NCBI RefSeq assembly: GCF_020283565.1
Contig: NC_060060.1
Span: 46,426,015 to 46,490,014, forward strand
Direction of reading: 5' to 3'
From: Trifolium pratense
Taxonomy: Eukaryota > Streptophyta > Magnoliopsida > Fabales > Fabaceae
DNA length: 64,000 nt
Shown here: one piece after another, positions 45,551 to 56,171 of the stretch
Layout of the letters: each line of letters opens with the position of its first letter
How positions within the stretch are numbered: the first letter of the stretch is position 1
Position numbers and translations under genes: made by a program
Notes under the pieces: model-generated
What the model saw: only the letters and a program-made list of their open reading frames with translations
The model's database searches: none
Told to the model about the DNA's origin: nothing

Positions 45551-47153
45551 TGACGCAGTACGGAAGCGTGAAAGAAAAACAAGCGCTAATCCTATAATAA
45601 AACACAGGTTCGTAAGCGACAAACCTGTCAGATAAAGCTCTGGAATCCACCAGATTTTCGGAATCCACTAGAAAGAGTAACTAATCTAGAATCCACTAGA
45701 CTTCCGGAATCCACCAGAAGGAGTAATTTGGAATCCACCAAATTTGAGAAAAATTTCTGAATTTTTATTGAATCAAAAGGTTGCCTTCAAGACTACAATA
45801 GTTTAGCTTAAATAGGAGTGGAAAATAAAAATAACAAATCTCCTAAAAGATTGTAAAAGAAAATAACAAACCTAACTAAATAAAAATAACAAATCTACCT
45901 AAAATATAAAAATAACTAATCTAGGTGAAATGTAAAAATAAGAAATCTACCTAAAATATAATAAAACTAAATCTATCTAAAATAATAAATTACTAAAGAA
46001 ACCCTCCTACATCAGTCTCCTCTACCTCAAAAGAACTCGACCCCGAGTTCTCATCTTGATACTGACTCATGCGTTTATCATAGTAGAAACTTAGTACTGG
46101 TTCTGCTTTAATTAACAAATTCTTTCTCGTTTGCTTGATTGCTACTTTTTGCTCTTCCGTTAGTCTTGGCTCATACCGACTCTTTTCTTCTTTAAAAGCT
46201 TGATTTTTCTCCTCTAACTTGAGATAATAGCTTTTTAATCCGTCTAATAACTCCACAATGGCGGTAGAGCTTATATGCATAACATGAGAATACCGATAAA
46301 TGTTCATAAGTTTCTTTGTTTGTGTTGTCCTTAAGGTCGCATCATATTGCGCTGCCGACGACGATAAATTTGTTACACGACATTCTTTCTCTGTTTCTTC
46401 ATCAATTTCTGGCGTCGCCTCTGTTTGAATGTCACAATCCATGCCATTATTGTTCTCGTTGAAACTACCCTCCAATTCTAGATTGAGCACTCCTTCCTCA
46501 TCGATTGTAGTTTATACCATTTTAGACTCCACATCCGTTTGATCCTCTTTCTTTGAATCATCATGTTCATCGATCTCTTCCTTCTCGTCTTTCGATTCGT
46601 CAACTTCAACCGAAGCATCTTGTTCAACAACTACTTCAGTTTCTTTCGGTTTGAATTTATAAGCAGGATCGTCAAGTTTCTCGGGAAGAGATGGTTGGTT
46701 ATCATCTAGGGTTTCAGTAGCTATGTGACGTAGATGAAAATTATTGGCATGATTGTTGTTATTGGCATTATTGAAGATGCTAAATGCTTCCTCGAATTTA
46801 ACATTAACATACCAATTAACATACGTTATCAAAACAGAATGTTTAGCAATATCTTTAATCGTTTTACGCGAGTTACCTGCCATTCTGGAAGTATGCCTCA
46901 AAAGGCCGGACAACGATTGTAACAAAACGGACAACGATATGTCGAATCAGAGATTTTAAACTCGTAGTAATCATCCTTCAACCTTTTGTAATATCTACGC
47001 TCATAGTATTCCAAATCAGATTCACCACGAGTATGTTCTGATTTTATGTACGTAACAATATGGTTGTTATTGCGAACCCTAATAACCGGAATTGATTCTC
47101 CCATGGCTGATCACGTTAGGAAAAGAACAGGAGAAACCTGCTCTGATACCAAC
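45551..47153 (-). mobile_element. LTR retrotransposon remnant with a non-gag-pol body
   Basis: On the minus strand the primer binding site TGGTATCAGAGC is at 47151-47140, next to a terminus ending GCGTCA. Internal coding sequence runs from 47104 to 45993. A purine tract (GGTAGAGGAGAC) then precedes a 464-bp LTR, 46014-45551, that runs TGATG...GCGTCA. On the 5' side only the last bases of an LTR, TGACGCAG on the plus strand at 47154-47161, match. The rest of that LTR is missing or replaced. GATAC occurs just outside both ends (45546-45550 and 47164-47168) and may be the target duplication. No gag, protease, integrase or reverse transcriptase is present. Confidence 0.7.
45993..47104 (-). pseudogene. 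zf-XS-like zinc finger and coiled-coil protein inside the retroelement
   Basis: The frame starts MGESIPVIRVRNNNH at 47104. It contains YEFKISDSTYRCPFC and then, after a +1-type frame change near 46905-46915, LLRHTSRMAGNSRKTIKD and AKHSVL. This order (Y-R-C-P-F-C, L-L-x-H, A-x-H) fits the zf-XS zinc finger of SGS3/IDN2/FDM-type proteins of RNA silencing. An acidic, low-complexity stretch follows (ESKDEKEEIDEHDD). After one in-frame TAA (46514-46512) comes a helical, charged C-terminal part (LEEKNQAFKEEKSRYEP). With the shift and the stop ignored it would be about 370 residues. The XS domain itself is not seen. Whether it was captured from a host gene or is native to this element family cannot be told from one copy. 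Confidence 0.5.
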
Positions 47154-47161
47154 TGACGCAG

Positions 47162-49145
47162 GAGATACTATGGTTTTTATTTTCGATTCTTTTTCATTTT
47201 AGATCTAATTTTTAGTATTTTTTTTTAGTAGATATGTATCCATGTTATGTAGGGGTGTGCAAAATATCCGATCACATAGATATGACTATATCCAAATCCA
47301 AAACCAACTCCAAAATAACCAGTTATTTGGAAACAAATGTTTGGGCATCCATTCTGTAAATCCAGTTTTTTAATTAAATGCCCATATGCATGTCCAAATC
47401 CATTGGATTAGACTTTTTGCGCATTTCTTCATTTTTTTACGCTAATTATCCTATAATTGATTTTTTTTTAAGTTTTTAGTTTTTTCATTTACGATAAATA
47501 ATCTAAAATTGACGATAATTGCTTCAAATTGAATCCTATACAGTCACAAATTGTTGTCTTTTTACTTTTTTATGTATTTGACTATTATTAAAAAAAAATC
47601 AAAACTTTTTCCCAATTGAAGGTGTGGTTTCTGTTTCCTAATCAAACCTTCAAAATTAACTTCAATTTGTTACTCTGTTCAATTTGGCATTAGTGACAGT
47701 ACAGTGCTTTTAACATTGTTATGTATATGTTTCTAATCTTTTTTCTTTTCTTTTCTTTTCACTTGTACATTTAAAGCAGTGAATTTTATTGGATAGGGTG
47801 AATAATGGAGCAAAGAATCAAGAGCATGCAAGAAATGATAGAAGAAATTTTGATGTAGTGTTAAAAGTTAAAACCTACGATTTAGAGTTTTTTTGATGTG
47901 TAATTTCTTGTTATTTTTTCTATAATCTTGACCAACAATTGGATAATTTTCCTTTGATTTCTATATATCATTTGTGGTGAATTTACCATAAGATTTTTCT
48001 TATGGACTTGTAAAATAAGAAAAAAATGTATAACTTAAAATTAAAAATATAACTTTTCATTATGAATTTACTATCATAATTTTATTCAGGGGTGCAAAAA
48101 AAAATAATATTTGGATCTGCATATGTAACCCATCGGTTCGACCGGTTCTTGGGTTTGAGCCCGAACCTGAACCGAACATAAACGATTCTTGCATATGTAA
48201 CGCTGTGCATATGATACATTTTTCATGGGAGAAGCCTCAATGGAAATTCTTGGGACTTTGGAAGTGATTCTACGAAGCTTTGAGTTGGCTTCGGGCCTTA
48301 GGGTAAATTTTCAATAAGCCTTAGGATACATTGAAATATTGATGTAGTCTAGATACATCAATATTTCAATGTATATAAAAAGTGAACTCTTTATATTAAG
48401 GACCGGAGGGAGTATTATCTTTGTGTTTATTGTTTTGAATCTATGGATTTGAAATGTTATAGGAATATACTTTTTGAATCTTGAACTAGGATAATATCTA
48501 TTAAATTCTAAATTTTAGGAATAGATTTAGGTTTAATATTCACTCGAAGTGTCAGATTTTAACGTTATTGTATTGATTAATCACTCGAGGGATCGAGGTT
48601 GATAGGTACCATAGATTTCTCGTCGTTATCTGGGGATGAAAACATATGATGAGCGACACACGAAATTATTCATAAATGGTTAGAACCTATATAACTGATC
48701 AAAGAAATATGTATGAATGAGTCAATTAAGTGTAATCTCAACAATTTAATTTCCCTGTCAACTTACTCAACTTTTACCACTGTTTATTCTCTTAATTTTA
48801 GCAAACAAACATCTTTGAAACCCTTAACTTAAGATTATATTAATTGTTGAACGGCATCGATATCGCATCAGTCCCTGTGAAGACGATAATAAAAATACTT
48901 ACTTTTGTACTTCAACAATTTCACTGCAGAAGAAATTAGCTTATTAAAGGGCCCGTATGACCCAGCTTTTTTTAGAGCTTATGCAAACACATGGATGATA
49001 TATGCACTATAAAAGGAGACACTTAGGAGAAAAATGAGAGGGACTCATTCTAGGTCAAAGACAGTATATTGTAATAGTTATTCTCTTGAGTGTTCTAGAA
49101 CTCTCTAGGGCGCGCGGCTCACCTCTTGTATTCATATATACGTGA
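47162..49145. other. Intergenic DNA with hAT-like and Stowaway-like pieces
   Basis: TAGGGGTGTGCAAAA (47250) and CAGGGGTGCAAAAA (48088) resemble ends of hAT elements. 48340-48413 is half of a Stowaway-like MITE related to 56736-56878. 48950-49145 resembles the promoter and end of an LTR (CTATAAAAGG). No gene is supported. Confidence 0.4.
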
Positions 49146-49990
49146 ACAATAACCTTGATGTAAATAAATAACCACATAAATGATTACATGTACATTACCT
49201 TTATTACAATTGGATGGCGTATAGAGAAAAATAAGACAAATGTATAAGCTAAACACTCGTAGAGAAATATGAAAGTGGCGTCTCCGAGTTTTTGGAGGCT
49301 CTGTGCGAAATATGGAAGTGACCCTTTAATAAAAAAAAAAAAACGTAATTGACTTTGGGAGAAAAAGAATGATGAGAATTGAGAAACTATGTGAGTTGAA
49401 TTGGGAAACACAATTAAAATAGTAAAATTGTGATTTTTAATTTCAAAATTTAGAAACCCTAACTTGTAAAATTTAGTTTTAACTTTGTTTCAACTTTAAT
49501 GGAGTTTTTGAGAATAGAAGGAGCCAAGGAGGAGTAGGTTAATGCCGCCGATGATTGTGGCAGGTCAACGCTGGTGGTGGTGGTGAATTAATGGGGTTTT
49601 TGAGAATAGAAGGAGGAGTTAGTTTCTTATTTTAATATTTTGATTTTGATCGTACATTACACGCTTCTCTTCTCTACTGTTTTTTTTTTCTTAAAAAAAC
49701 ATGTTGGGCCTTACTAATACTCTACTACCCTATAATTTTTTTTTGTGGCCCTCATTTTTAAGAGACCTTGTGCCACGGCCCATGTCGCATATGGGCTTGG
49801 GCCGCCCCTGCATAAGTTATTCCAATTTTAGCGAATGTTCCCGAGGGGACAATGTCATAAGGTTATTGTCAACACCACTTCATGTAATTTACTTTTCTCA
49901 CATTAATTATATATAGCATTTGGTATAAACTAGGAGTATTCTGTAATAATCTTCTCATCTAAAATCTTTTAGCTATATTTATATAGGTCA

Positions 49991-50374
49991 GGATCAAATG
50001 ACACCAACTAGTTTGACACCAAATGTTACACCTCAATAACGTTTTAACCGATATAAATTTTATAAAATCCACCGTTGGATTGAAAGTTTATATCATATAG
50101 ATCATTTATGTAAAACTTCAGACAAATTCAAAATTATTTGATATGTTATTGAAATACATCAAAATTAACGGTTTGCGTCTTTTTTTATACGCCGTTAATC
50201 TTTATGAGTCGCAATAACATATCAAATGATTTTGGATTTGTCTAAAATTTTACACATATGATCTATATGATATAAACTCTCAATCCAACGGTGGATTTTA
50301 TAAAATTTATATCGGTTAAAACGTTATTGAGAGGTATAACATTTGATGTCAAACTAGTTGGTGTCATTTGATCC
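49991..50374. mobile_element. Long-TIR MITE (GGATCAAATGACACC family)
   Basis: The ends GGATCAAATGACACCAACTA and TAGTTGGTGTCATTTGATCC continue into almost complete inverted symmetry, with CACCGTTGGATTGAAAG and its inverse inside. The 384-bp element would fold into one long hairpin. Confidence 0.8.
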
Positions 50375-50841
50375 TATTAACTCTCACATTAAGTATAAAT
50401 AAGCTAAAAAAATTATATAACTGAACGAGCTGAGGAGAGTGGGTTCTCTCCGATGATAATTTCCTTAGGTTCCTTAGGTGAAATGTTGACCTTCCAAAAA
50501 TATAATCAAAGAATTAATAAAAGAGAAATGCTATTTGGCACGAGTAAAAAGGGGCAAGAAACACAAGAATTGGTAGAAACCTTATTTTTCACGCACATAC
50601 ATAATAGACAAAAATCATATTAAGGTTACTACTTATCTCTCACACATATATTATTATATATAACAATTACGTGTTTGGTGGAAATCAGGTAAGGGTGAGT
50701 GCTTAAAGGGATTGGTTAAGTGTTCGTGTGTTTTGTTGTTGTAATGATGAGAATTTAATCGGAGAAAAATTCAATGAATTCTGCAATTGAGTGAATCTTT
50801 TCTCGTGAACGAGCCATAATTTGATATTAAAACATGGGAGA

Positions 50842-51395
50842 TTTTTTTTTGAACGGCAAATATATTATTAACCAAGTCTCTGCACAAGACGAACAAAGAC
50901 TAGTAAAAACGGAACTACATAAGAGGAGTCGTATATATACGGAACACCGAAACTAAACACCAAAACAAACATCACCTGATCGAGGTCCATGTTAAGATAT
51001 TTGAACCATAAACAAACACCAGAACAAACCTCAAATATCTTAACAAGGTTCAAACCTCAAACAGAACACAACCCGAGGATAAAACAGTCCAAAACGACGT
51101 GGTAGAGGTCAACCAAAGATCATGAATCCTGCAAATCACAACAGATTTGGAAATACAATTAGAGAATCAAATATCTAGAAAACCAAACGCACGCGCCAGC
51201 AACTGACACTCCACACACTAGCAACTACCACCATTAGGCAGCAGCGCCGAACCCAACACAACCGAGCACTAAGAACCAAAACAAGACCTGAGCAAAACAA
51301 AGCAGTCGACACCGACATGGTAGTGGTCAAGCAGAGACCATGAATCCTGCAAATCTCAACAGATTTGGAGGCAATCAGAGATGTCACTTGTTTCT
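50842..51395 (-). mobile_element. LINE 3' region, 5'-truncated
   Basis: On the minus strand the sequence ends GCCGTTCAAAAAAAAA (50850-50842), the tail type of plant L1 elements. It interrupts a block that is otherwise colinear with copy A (between 32970 and 33040). An internal partial duplication (CATGAATCCTGCAAAT at 51121 and 51339) is present. Confidence 0.5.
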
Positions 51396-52032
51396 CCCTA
51401 AGCTCCTTCGATTTTTCAACCATATTATAGTTTTTTTTTTTTTTTTTGTATTTACCCTCTGATTTTTAGGAAACGTAAACAAAAAATTCTTCCCACCAAT
51501 AATCAAATTCGGGTTCTCCCGAACAATTGCGATTCATCTAAAACGAGGCATTAACCATTTTCTTATGATAACTTATTTTGATGCAAAAAAAACTTTGGCT
51601 TTAAATGGGGCCCCCGCAAGTGGGCGGTGGTATTGGTCCCTTGAATTAGTCGGTCCTAAGGCCGGATATCATTTTTTTTTTAAAAAAGACTTATTTTGAT
51701 GCAAAATGTGGGAAATAGTACTGTTGATTTAATACTGTCTAAAAAACTGCTTAAAAATATAGAGCATCTCATTTACTCATTTACCATATTTTACCGATCA
51801 ACATAAATGCTAAGAGAATATGTATAAAAAAGCATAACAAAGAAAGATAAAGGATATAGAATCAGGCATACCATACCCTTAAACAGGACCATGCCACTCA
51901 GAAACTTTATATATGACAAAAAGAAATACCCTTATTTTATTCCATCTCTTTAAAGGTTTCTAAGTTATAACCCTTGGCTATTTGGAATCAGCAATTATAT
52001 CAAAAGCTCTCAAAGCAAAAACAACTGATTTT

Positions 52033-52113
52033 GGATATTCATAGCATAACCCTTCCACTCTTCCGGTATATGCTAATGTTTCACTGGTTTATTCCATTTT
52101 CTTTCCTATAAAA
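52033..52113 (+). promoter_or_regulatory. MIR399 promoter with P1BS site and TATA box (copy B)
   Basis: GGATATTC at 52033-52040 (GNATATNC, PHR1 site) and TATAAAA at 52107-52113, conserved with copy A. Confidence 0.75.
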
Positions 52114-52190
52114 GCTTACTTATGTGTCAAACACAAACCAATGTTAACACAAGACACTATGTTTCATTGAAAAAATTCTTCAATAAGCAA

Positions 52191-52276
52191 TTCTGCAATA
52201 GGGCTCCTCTCTCTTTGCAAGTAAAAAAAATTATATTTTGAGTTGCTTGCCAAAGGAGAGTTGCCCTGTGGCTGCT
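52191..52276 (+). ncRNA. MIR399: MIR399 precursor, plus strand (copy B)
   Basis: The mature sequence at 52248-52268 starts TGCCAAAGGAGAGTTG and the star arm is at 52201-52221; both are identical to copy A. The loop differs slightly (AAAAAAAA in place of AACAAA). Promoter elements are conserved, so both copies are likely functional. Confidence 0.95.
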
Positions 52277-52880
52277 TTAGCTTAATTTCCTATATAGAAT
52301 GACAGCAAAGATGGTTAAAGGAATTTCTGTTTTATTATTACATTTCACTATTGTGACATTAAAGTCTACAATTATATATATACATGAAAGAAGGTTAAAT
52401 ATGTTTTTAATCTCTTTAATTATATAAGATCTTATTTTTATTCCTTCTAATCTTTTTTATAAAAAGATTGGTCTCTCTAAATTTTTGGTTTTCAATTTTA
52501 CTCCTTATACACTTTTGTTTAATAAGTTCATGTAACATGTTTTAAATGATTTTTTTTGAAAATATATTATTATTAAGACCTTAAAATATGATTAGTTTGA
52601 TTATTTAACTATTTAATTTTTAGTTTAACTATTTAATCTTTAATTTGAAGTTATAGTTAAATTAACAAAAATTAAATACTAAATAGTTAAATTATTAAAC
52701 TAATTGTATTTTAAGTTCTTAATAACGATATGTTTTTTTTTTAAAAAAAAAAACTCATTTAGAACACTTTTGAGAAAATGTGAGACTAAAATTGAAAACT
52801 GAAAATTTATAGGACTAAAGTTTGAAGGAATTTTAATAGGCCACCTCAAAAAGAACTTTAGCATTAGAAGGAGAAAACTC

Positions 52881-54162
52881 ATTTTCGGGCCTTCCCTAAT
52901 CTAAGCTCTATTATCTCCAAAGTTACAATACCTTTGGATCCCACTCAAGACAGGTTGTTGTGGAAACACACAAACACCGGTGTTGCAGCTCAAAGAGGCA
53001 TATCACTTCAAAATGCAGCAATTTCAAGACTTGCATTGGGCAAAACTGATTTGGAACTGTGACATTCCACCTTCAAAATCTTTCTTTGTCTAGAGACTTA
53101 TGCATGAAAAGGTTCCTACTAACGAAAATTTAATGATTAGAGGATGTGCAATACCTTCTATGTGTAACTTTTGCTGTAAACATGTAGAATCTTCTTTTCA
53201 TATTTTCTTTGAGTATGACTATGCTATCAAGCTATGGTCTTGGCTTGCTGGTTGTTTAAATTTAGTTTTACAGTTTACGTCAATGGAAGATATGTTGAAG
53301 CTTTGTGAGCTGAATTGGTCCCCTAAGTGCAAGATTACCATTACTGCTTCCATCATCAACTTGCTCAATACTATATGGCTTGTCGGAAATCAAGCTAGAT
53401 TCAATAATAAGTTTATTTCTTGGAAATCTGCCATATCCTTAATCATTGCTAGCACTGATCTCTAACTGGTAATAACACTCGTAAGCCATCTTCAAATTCC
53501 ATAAGAGATTTCACTTTCTTGAAGTTCCTTTCCTTAAAGAAATCATTTGGCAGCCTCCTCTTTTGAACTTTTACAAGTGTAACATCGATAGAGCCTCATG
53601 TGGCAACCTTGTGAGGGTATTTTTCGCAATCATAATGCTGACTTTGCCTTTGCCTTTGCCTTTGCCGAACCTTTAGGGGTTGCTTCGGTTTATTTTTCTG
53701 AGATTTGTGGAGCCATGTCTGCCATTGAAATAGCTTACAGCAAGAATTGGTTGAACATTTGGTTGGAGACTGATTCTTCTTTGGTGGTATCAGCTTTCAA
53801 AAATCCAACCAAGCCGGTTGCTTGGTCTTTAAGAAATAGGTGGAACAATGTTTTGTTTATGATCACTCAAATGAATTGCATAGTTACTCACATTTATCGG
53901 AAGGCAACCAAGTAGCTGACCTTAATTATTGCTAACCATGGCCTGTCTTTAGCCTTTTCTACCTCTTGGTTGGATCCTCCTTCTTTTACCAGTGACTCTA
54001 TGCTTAAAAACAAAGTAGGTTTGCCTAGTTTTAGACTTTGTTCCTCTTAATGGAGTTTTGGTCTAGGCCCCTCCATTTGTACTTTTGCTTTCTCTACTTT
54101 AATATATTTTGTGATGGTTAGCTCTTTGCTGCCATCTTTTGATCTTAAAAAAAAAAAAACCC
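52881..54162 (+). mobile_element. LINE (L1-type), 5'-truncated, with zf-RVT and RNase H parts
   Basis: Frame-broken coding sequence shows the zinc-binding reverse transcriptase tail (WNCDIPPSKSFFVWRLMHEK, then CNFCCKHVESSFHIFFEYD; about 53050-53220). An RNase H-like region follows (GAMSAIEIAYSKNWLNIWLE, then TDSSLVVSAF; about 53705-53810). It ends in a long 3' tail with an A-run at about 54149-54162. It is inserted in copy B between sequences that are continuous in copy A near 34873. Confidence 0.85.
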
Positions 54163-55690
54163 TATGTAAGATGTTCAAAAATGGTAGTTTTGTTTTGAAT
54201 ATGTATTTATTGATGATGATGTGATTTTTTTTTTTTGGTAGAGATGATGATGTGTTTTTTTGTATTTTAAATTTACAATATATATAACTTTAAAGGCTTA
54301 GTTACTGTTTTCCTTTTCTTTTTTCTTAGAACTAAGAAGCTAGGTCAAACAACAATTTTTAAAAGCTCTAGTAAGAAGAAAAAAATAGCTTCTATATTTT
54401 AAGAAAAATTATAATATATTACCAAACATATCTTTTAACCTTGTCTATACCTATATATAAAGATGATACAAAAAATTTTGGTGTGCACTTTTCATAATAC
54501 CAACATTACCCTTGATATTTTTTTAGCAGCACAAACCCACCATAACTTAAAGCATATTTTTTTTAAATTTTTTTTACATAAAATTTACATAATAGACAAA
54601 GACATACGTGGAACGCGTCGACACTGGTTATAATAAAAAAAACCAACTTTTAACCTTTTTTTTTTTAAAAAAAAAAAGTAAGATTTACTAAACAAATTTA
54701 ATTTTAGTTTGAAAGCTATTATTTCTAGCTTTATGATTAAAATAACTTCTACCCCTAAAAAAAGTTGGGCCAAATGACACTTTGGTCTAGTGGTAATATT
54801 TATGAAACTGATGTGTAACCAACAAAATTCACAATTGAAACCAAAAGGAAAAAAAAATCACAATTACAAGTTTGACAAAAATGTATTATTCATTTACCTT
54901 GTTTTGACCGTATTTTTCTAATAATATATAAATGTAAATATTAGCATATAAGATCTTGTTCAATTTATTTTGATGAGTATTTTCAAAATATTAAATTTTT
55001 ATAAATTTTACTAATAGACAATTAAAGATATTAGTGATCAAAATTGTGCATTGTCGTACGCGCAGTGGTCAAACATGATCTTATAATTAGGGATAAAGGT
55101 AATATGTTTCAATAGGAATATTAGTTGCTAGTGTAATGAACATCACTCAAAAAATTAAATAAATAAAACTTGTAATTCTTATCTCTTCATGAATTTCAAT
55201 CAACTATACTTATTGTTTTCCTTCATGATTCGATCTCCATGAATATTCTTTGTAAGCTAGAGGATTAAACCAACCCAAAAAAATTATTCGGCATATATTT
55301 GATACAACTTTGATTTATCTCAACAAACAGTACCACCTCAACCTCAACAAGCAAACCTGGAAAAAAAAATGAAAGCAAAGAATAAACAACAAATAGCATA
55401 GATAGAATTATAAAGCAATCAAATTCAATTAAACTTTAAAAAATATTATCATTTTAATTTGTGTGTTATTCTTTCTACAACAATTTTTGTCACAAAAAAA
55501 ACTATTATTTATCATGACTTTAACTATCTCTCGTAAGATCAATTTAACAATTACGAAAGCCAAATGGACAAACATGGTAAACCAATATTTTTCATAATAA
55601 TTTTACACAAGAATTAAAAACTATTTAATTGAAGGGACATAGCAAGAAGTTTTTTACTATATAAATTGATCCAAATAGTTTCAATTTATT
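54163..55690. other. Intergenic DNA between the LINE and the NCR gene
   Basis: Contains the end of copy B, a Helitron-like relic (54444-54630), a Stowaway-like relic without clear ends (54880-55090) and, from about 55480, the NCR promoter region. Confidence 0.45.
54444..54630 (+). mobile_element. Helitron relic
   Basis: The start TCTATACCTATATATAAAG and the body CATAATACCAACATTACCCT match the Helitron at 12271-12515. The 3' hairpin (ACGTGGAACGCGT) is decayed and no CTRR terminus is certain. Confidence 0.45.
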
Positions 55691-55700
55691 ACATGTGAAA
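55480..55700 (+). promoter_or_regulatory. NCR promoter region
   Basis: About 220 bp match the region before the NCR start at 63994 (TAAAAACTATTTAATTGAAG, ATTGATC, TTTCAATTTA). Conservation right up to the start codons in two genes 8 kb apart suggests a shared control region. Confidence 0.6.
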
Positions 55701-55963
55701 ATGGCTGAAATTTTCAAGTTTGTTTATACTAGTATCCTTTTTGTTTCCCTATTGCTTGTTGTCGTCAATGTTTATGGTAAGATCATTCTCATATTTTTTA
55801 ATTTTTTTTTTATCATATACACAAATTTTCACCCGTTTATAAAACTATTTCATTATTCTTATTTTACATTGCAGGAAAGCGTAATCCTCCTAATTTTCAA
55901 CGTATACCATGCCCTGATCAGAAAACTCTTTACTGCACTCTAAAAAAATGTTACTGCATTTAA
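55701..55963 (+). CDS. NCR-like peptide, four-cysteine
   Basis: Exon 1 is 55701-55776 and exon 2 is 55875-55963, giving 54 residues. The signal peptide MAEIFKFVYTSILFVSLLLV is followed by a phase-1 intron at the usual position. The mature part starts GKRNPPNFQRIPC and has C-x7-C-x4-C-x-C, which corresponds to the last four cysteines of the six-cysteine genes here (C-x7-C-x4-C-x-C). The first two cysteines are absent. ATG at 55701 is chosen because the signal aligns with the sister genes. A large Mutator-like element begins about 210 bp after the stop. Confidence 0.82.
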
Positions 55964-56171
55964 CAGTTAAGGTAAAAATACATTCTCTATAATTGTTAAC
56001 CATTTAATTTCTTTTTCTCATCATAATGGTTTTACTCATGTTTTCTCTCACACATTTATTTGTCCGACCCTTTCAACCTCGTTTGTAGCCTTAGAAAAGG
56101 CTTAATTAATTGCAAATTGGGTTTCTTATATTTATTTTAAGTGTTAATTTGGTCTATTGCATTTAAAAAAT

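Larger units (their letters stand above)
49151..54290. repeat. Segmental duplication, copy B (single MIR399)
   Basis: Colinear with copy A at 31852-35240 but interrupted by a LINE on each strand, a long-TIR MITE and other DNA. The minus-strand MIR399 of copy A has no counterpart: similarity stops at about 49262, exactly where that hairpin begins, and resumes near 49860. Confidence 0.8.
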
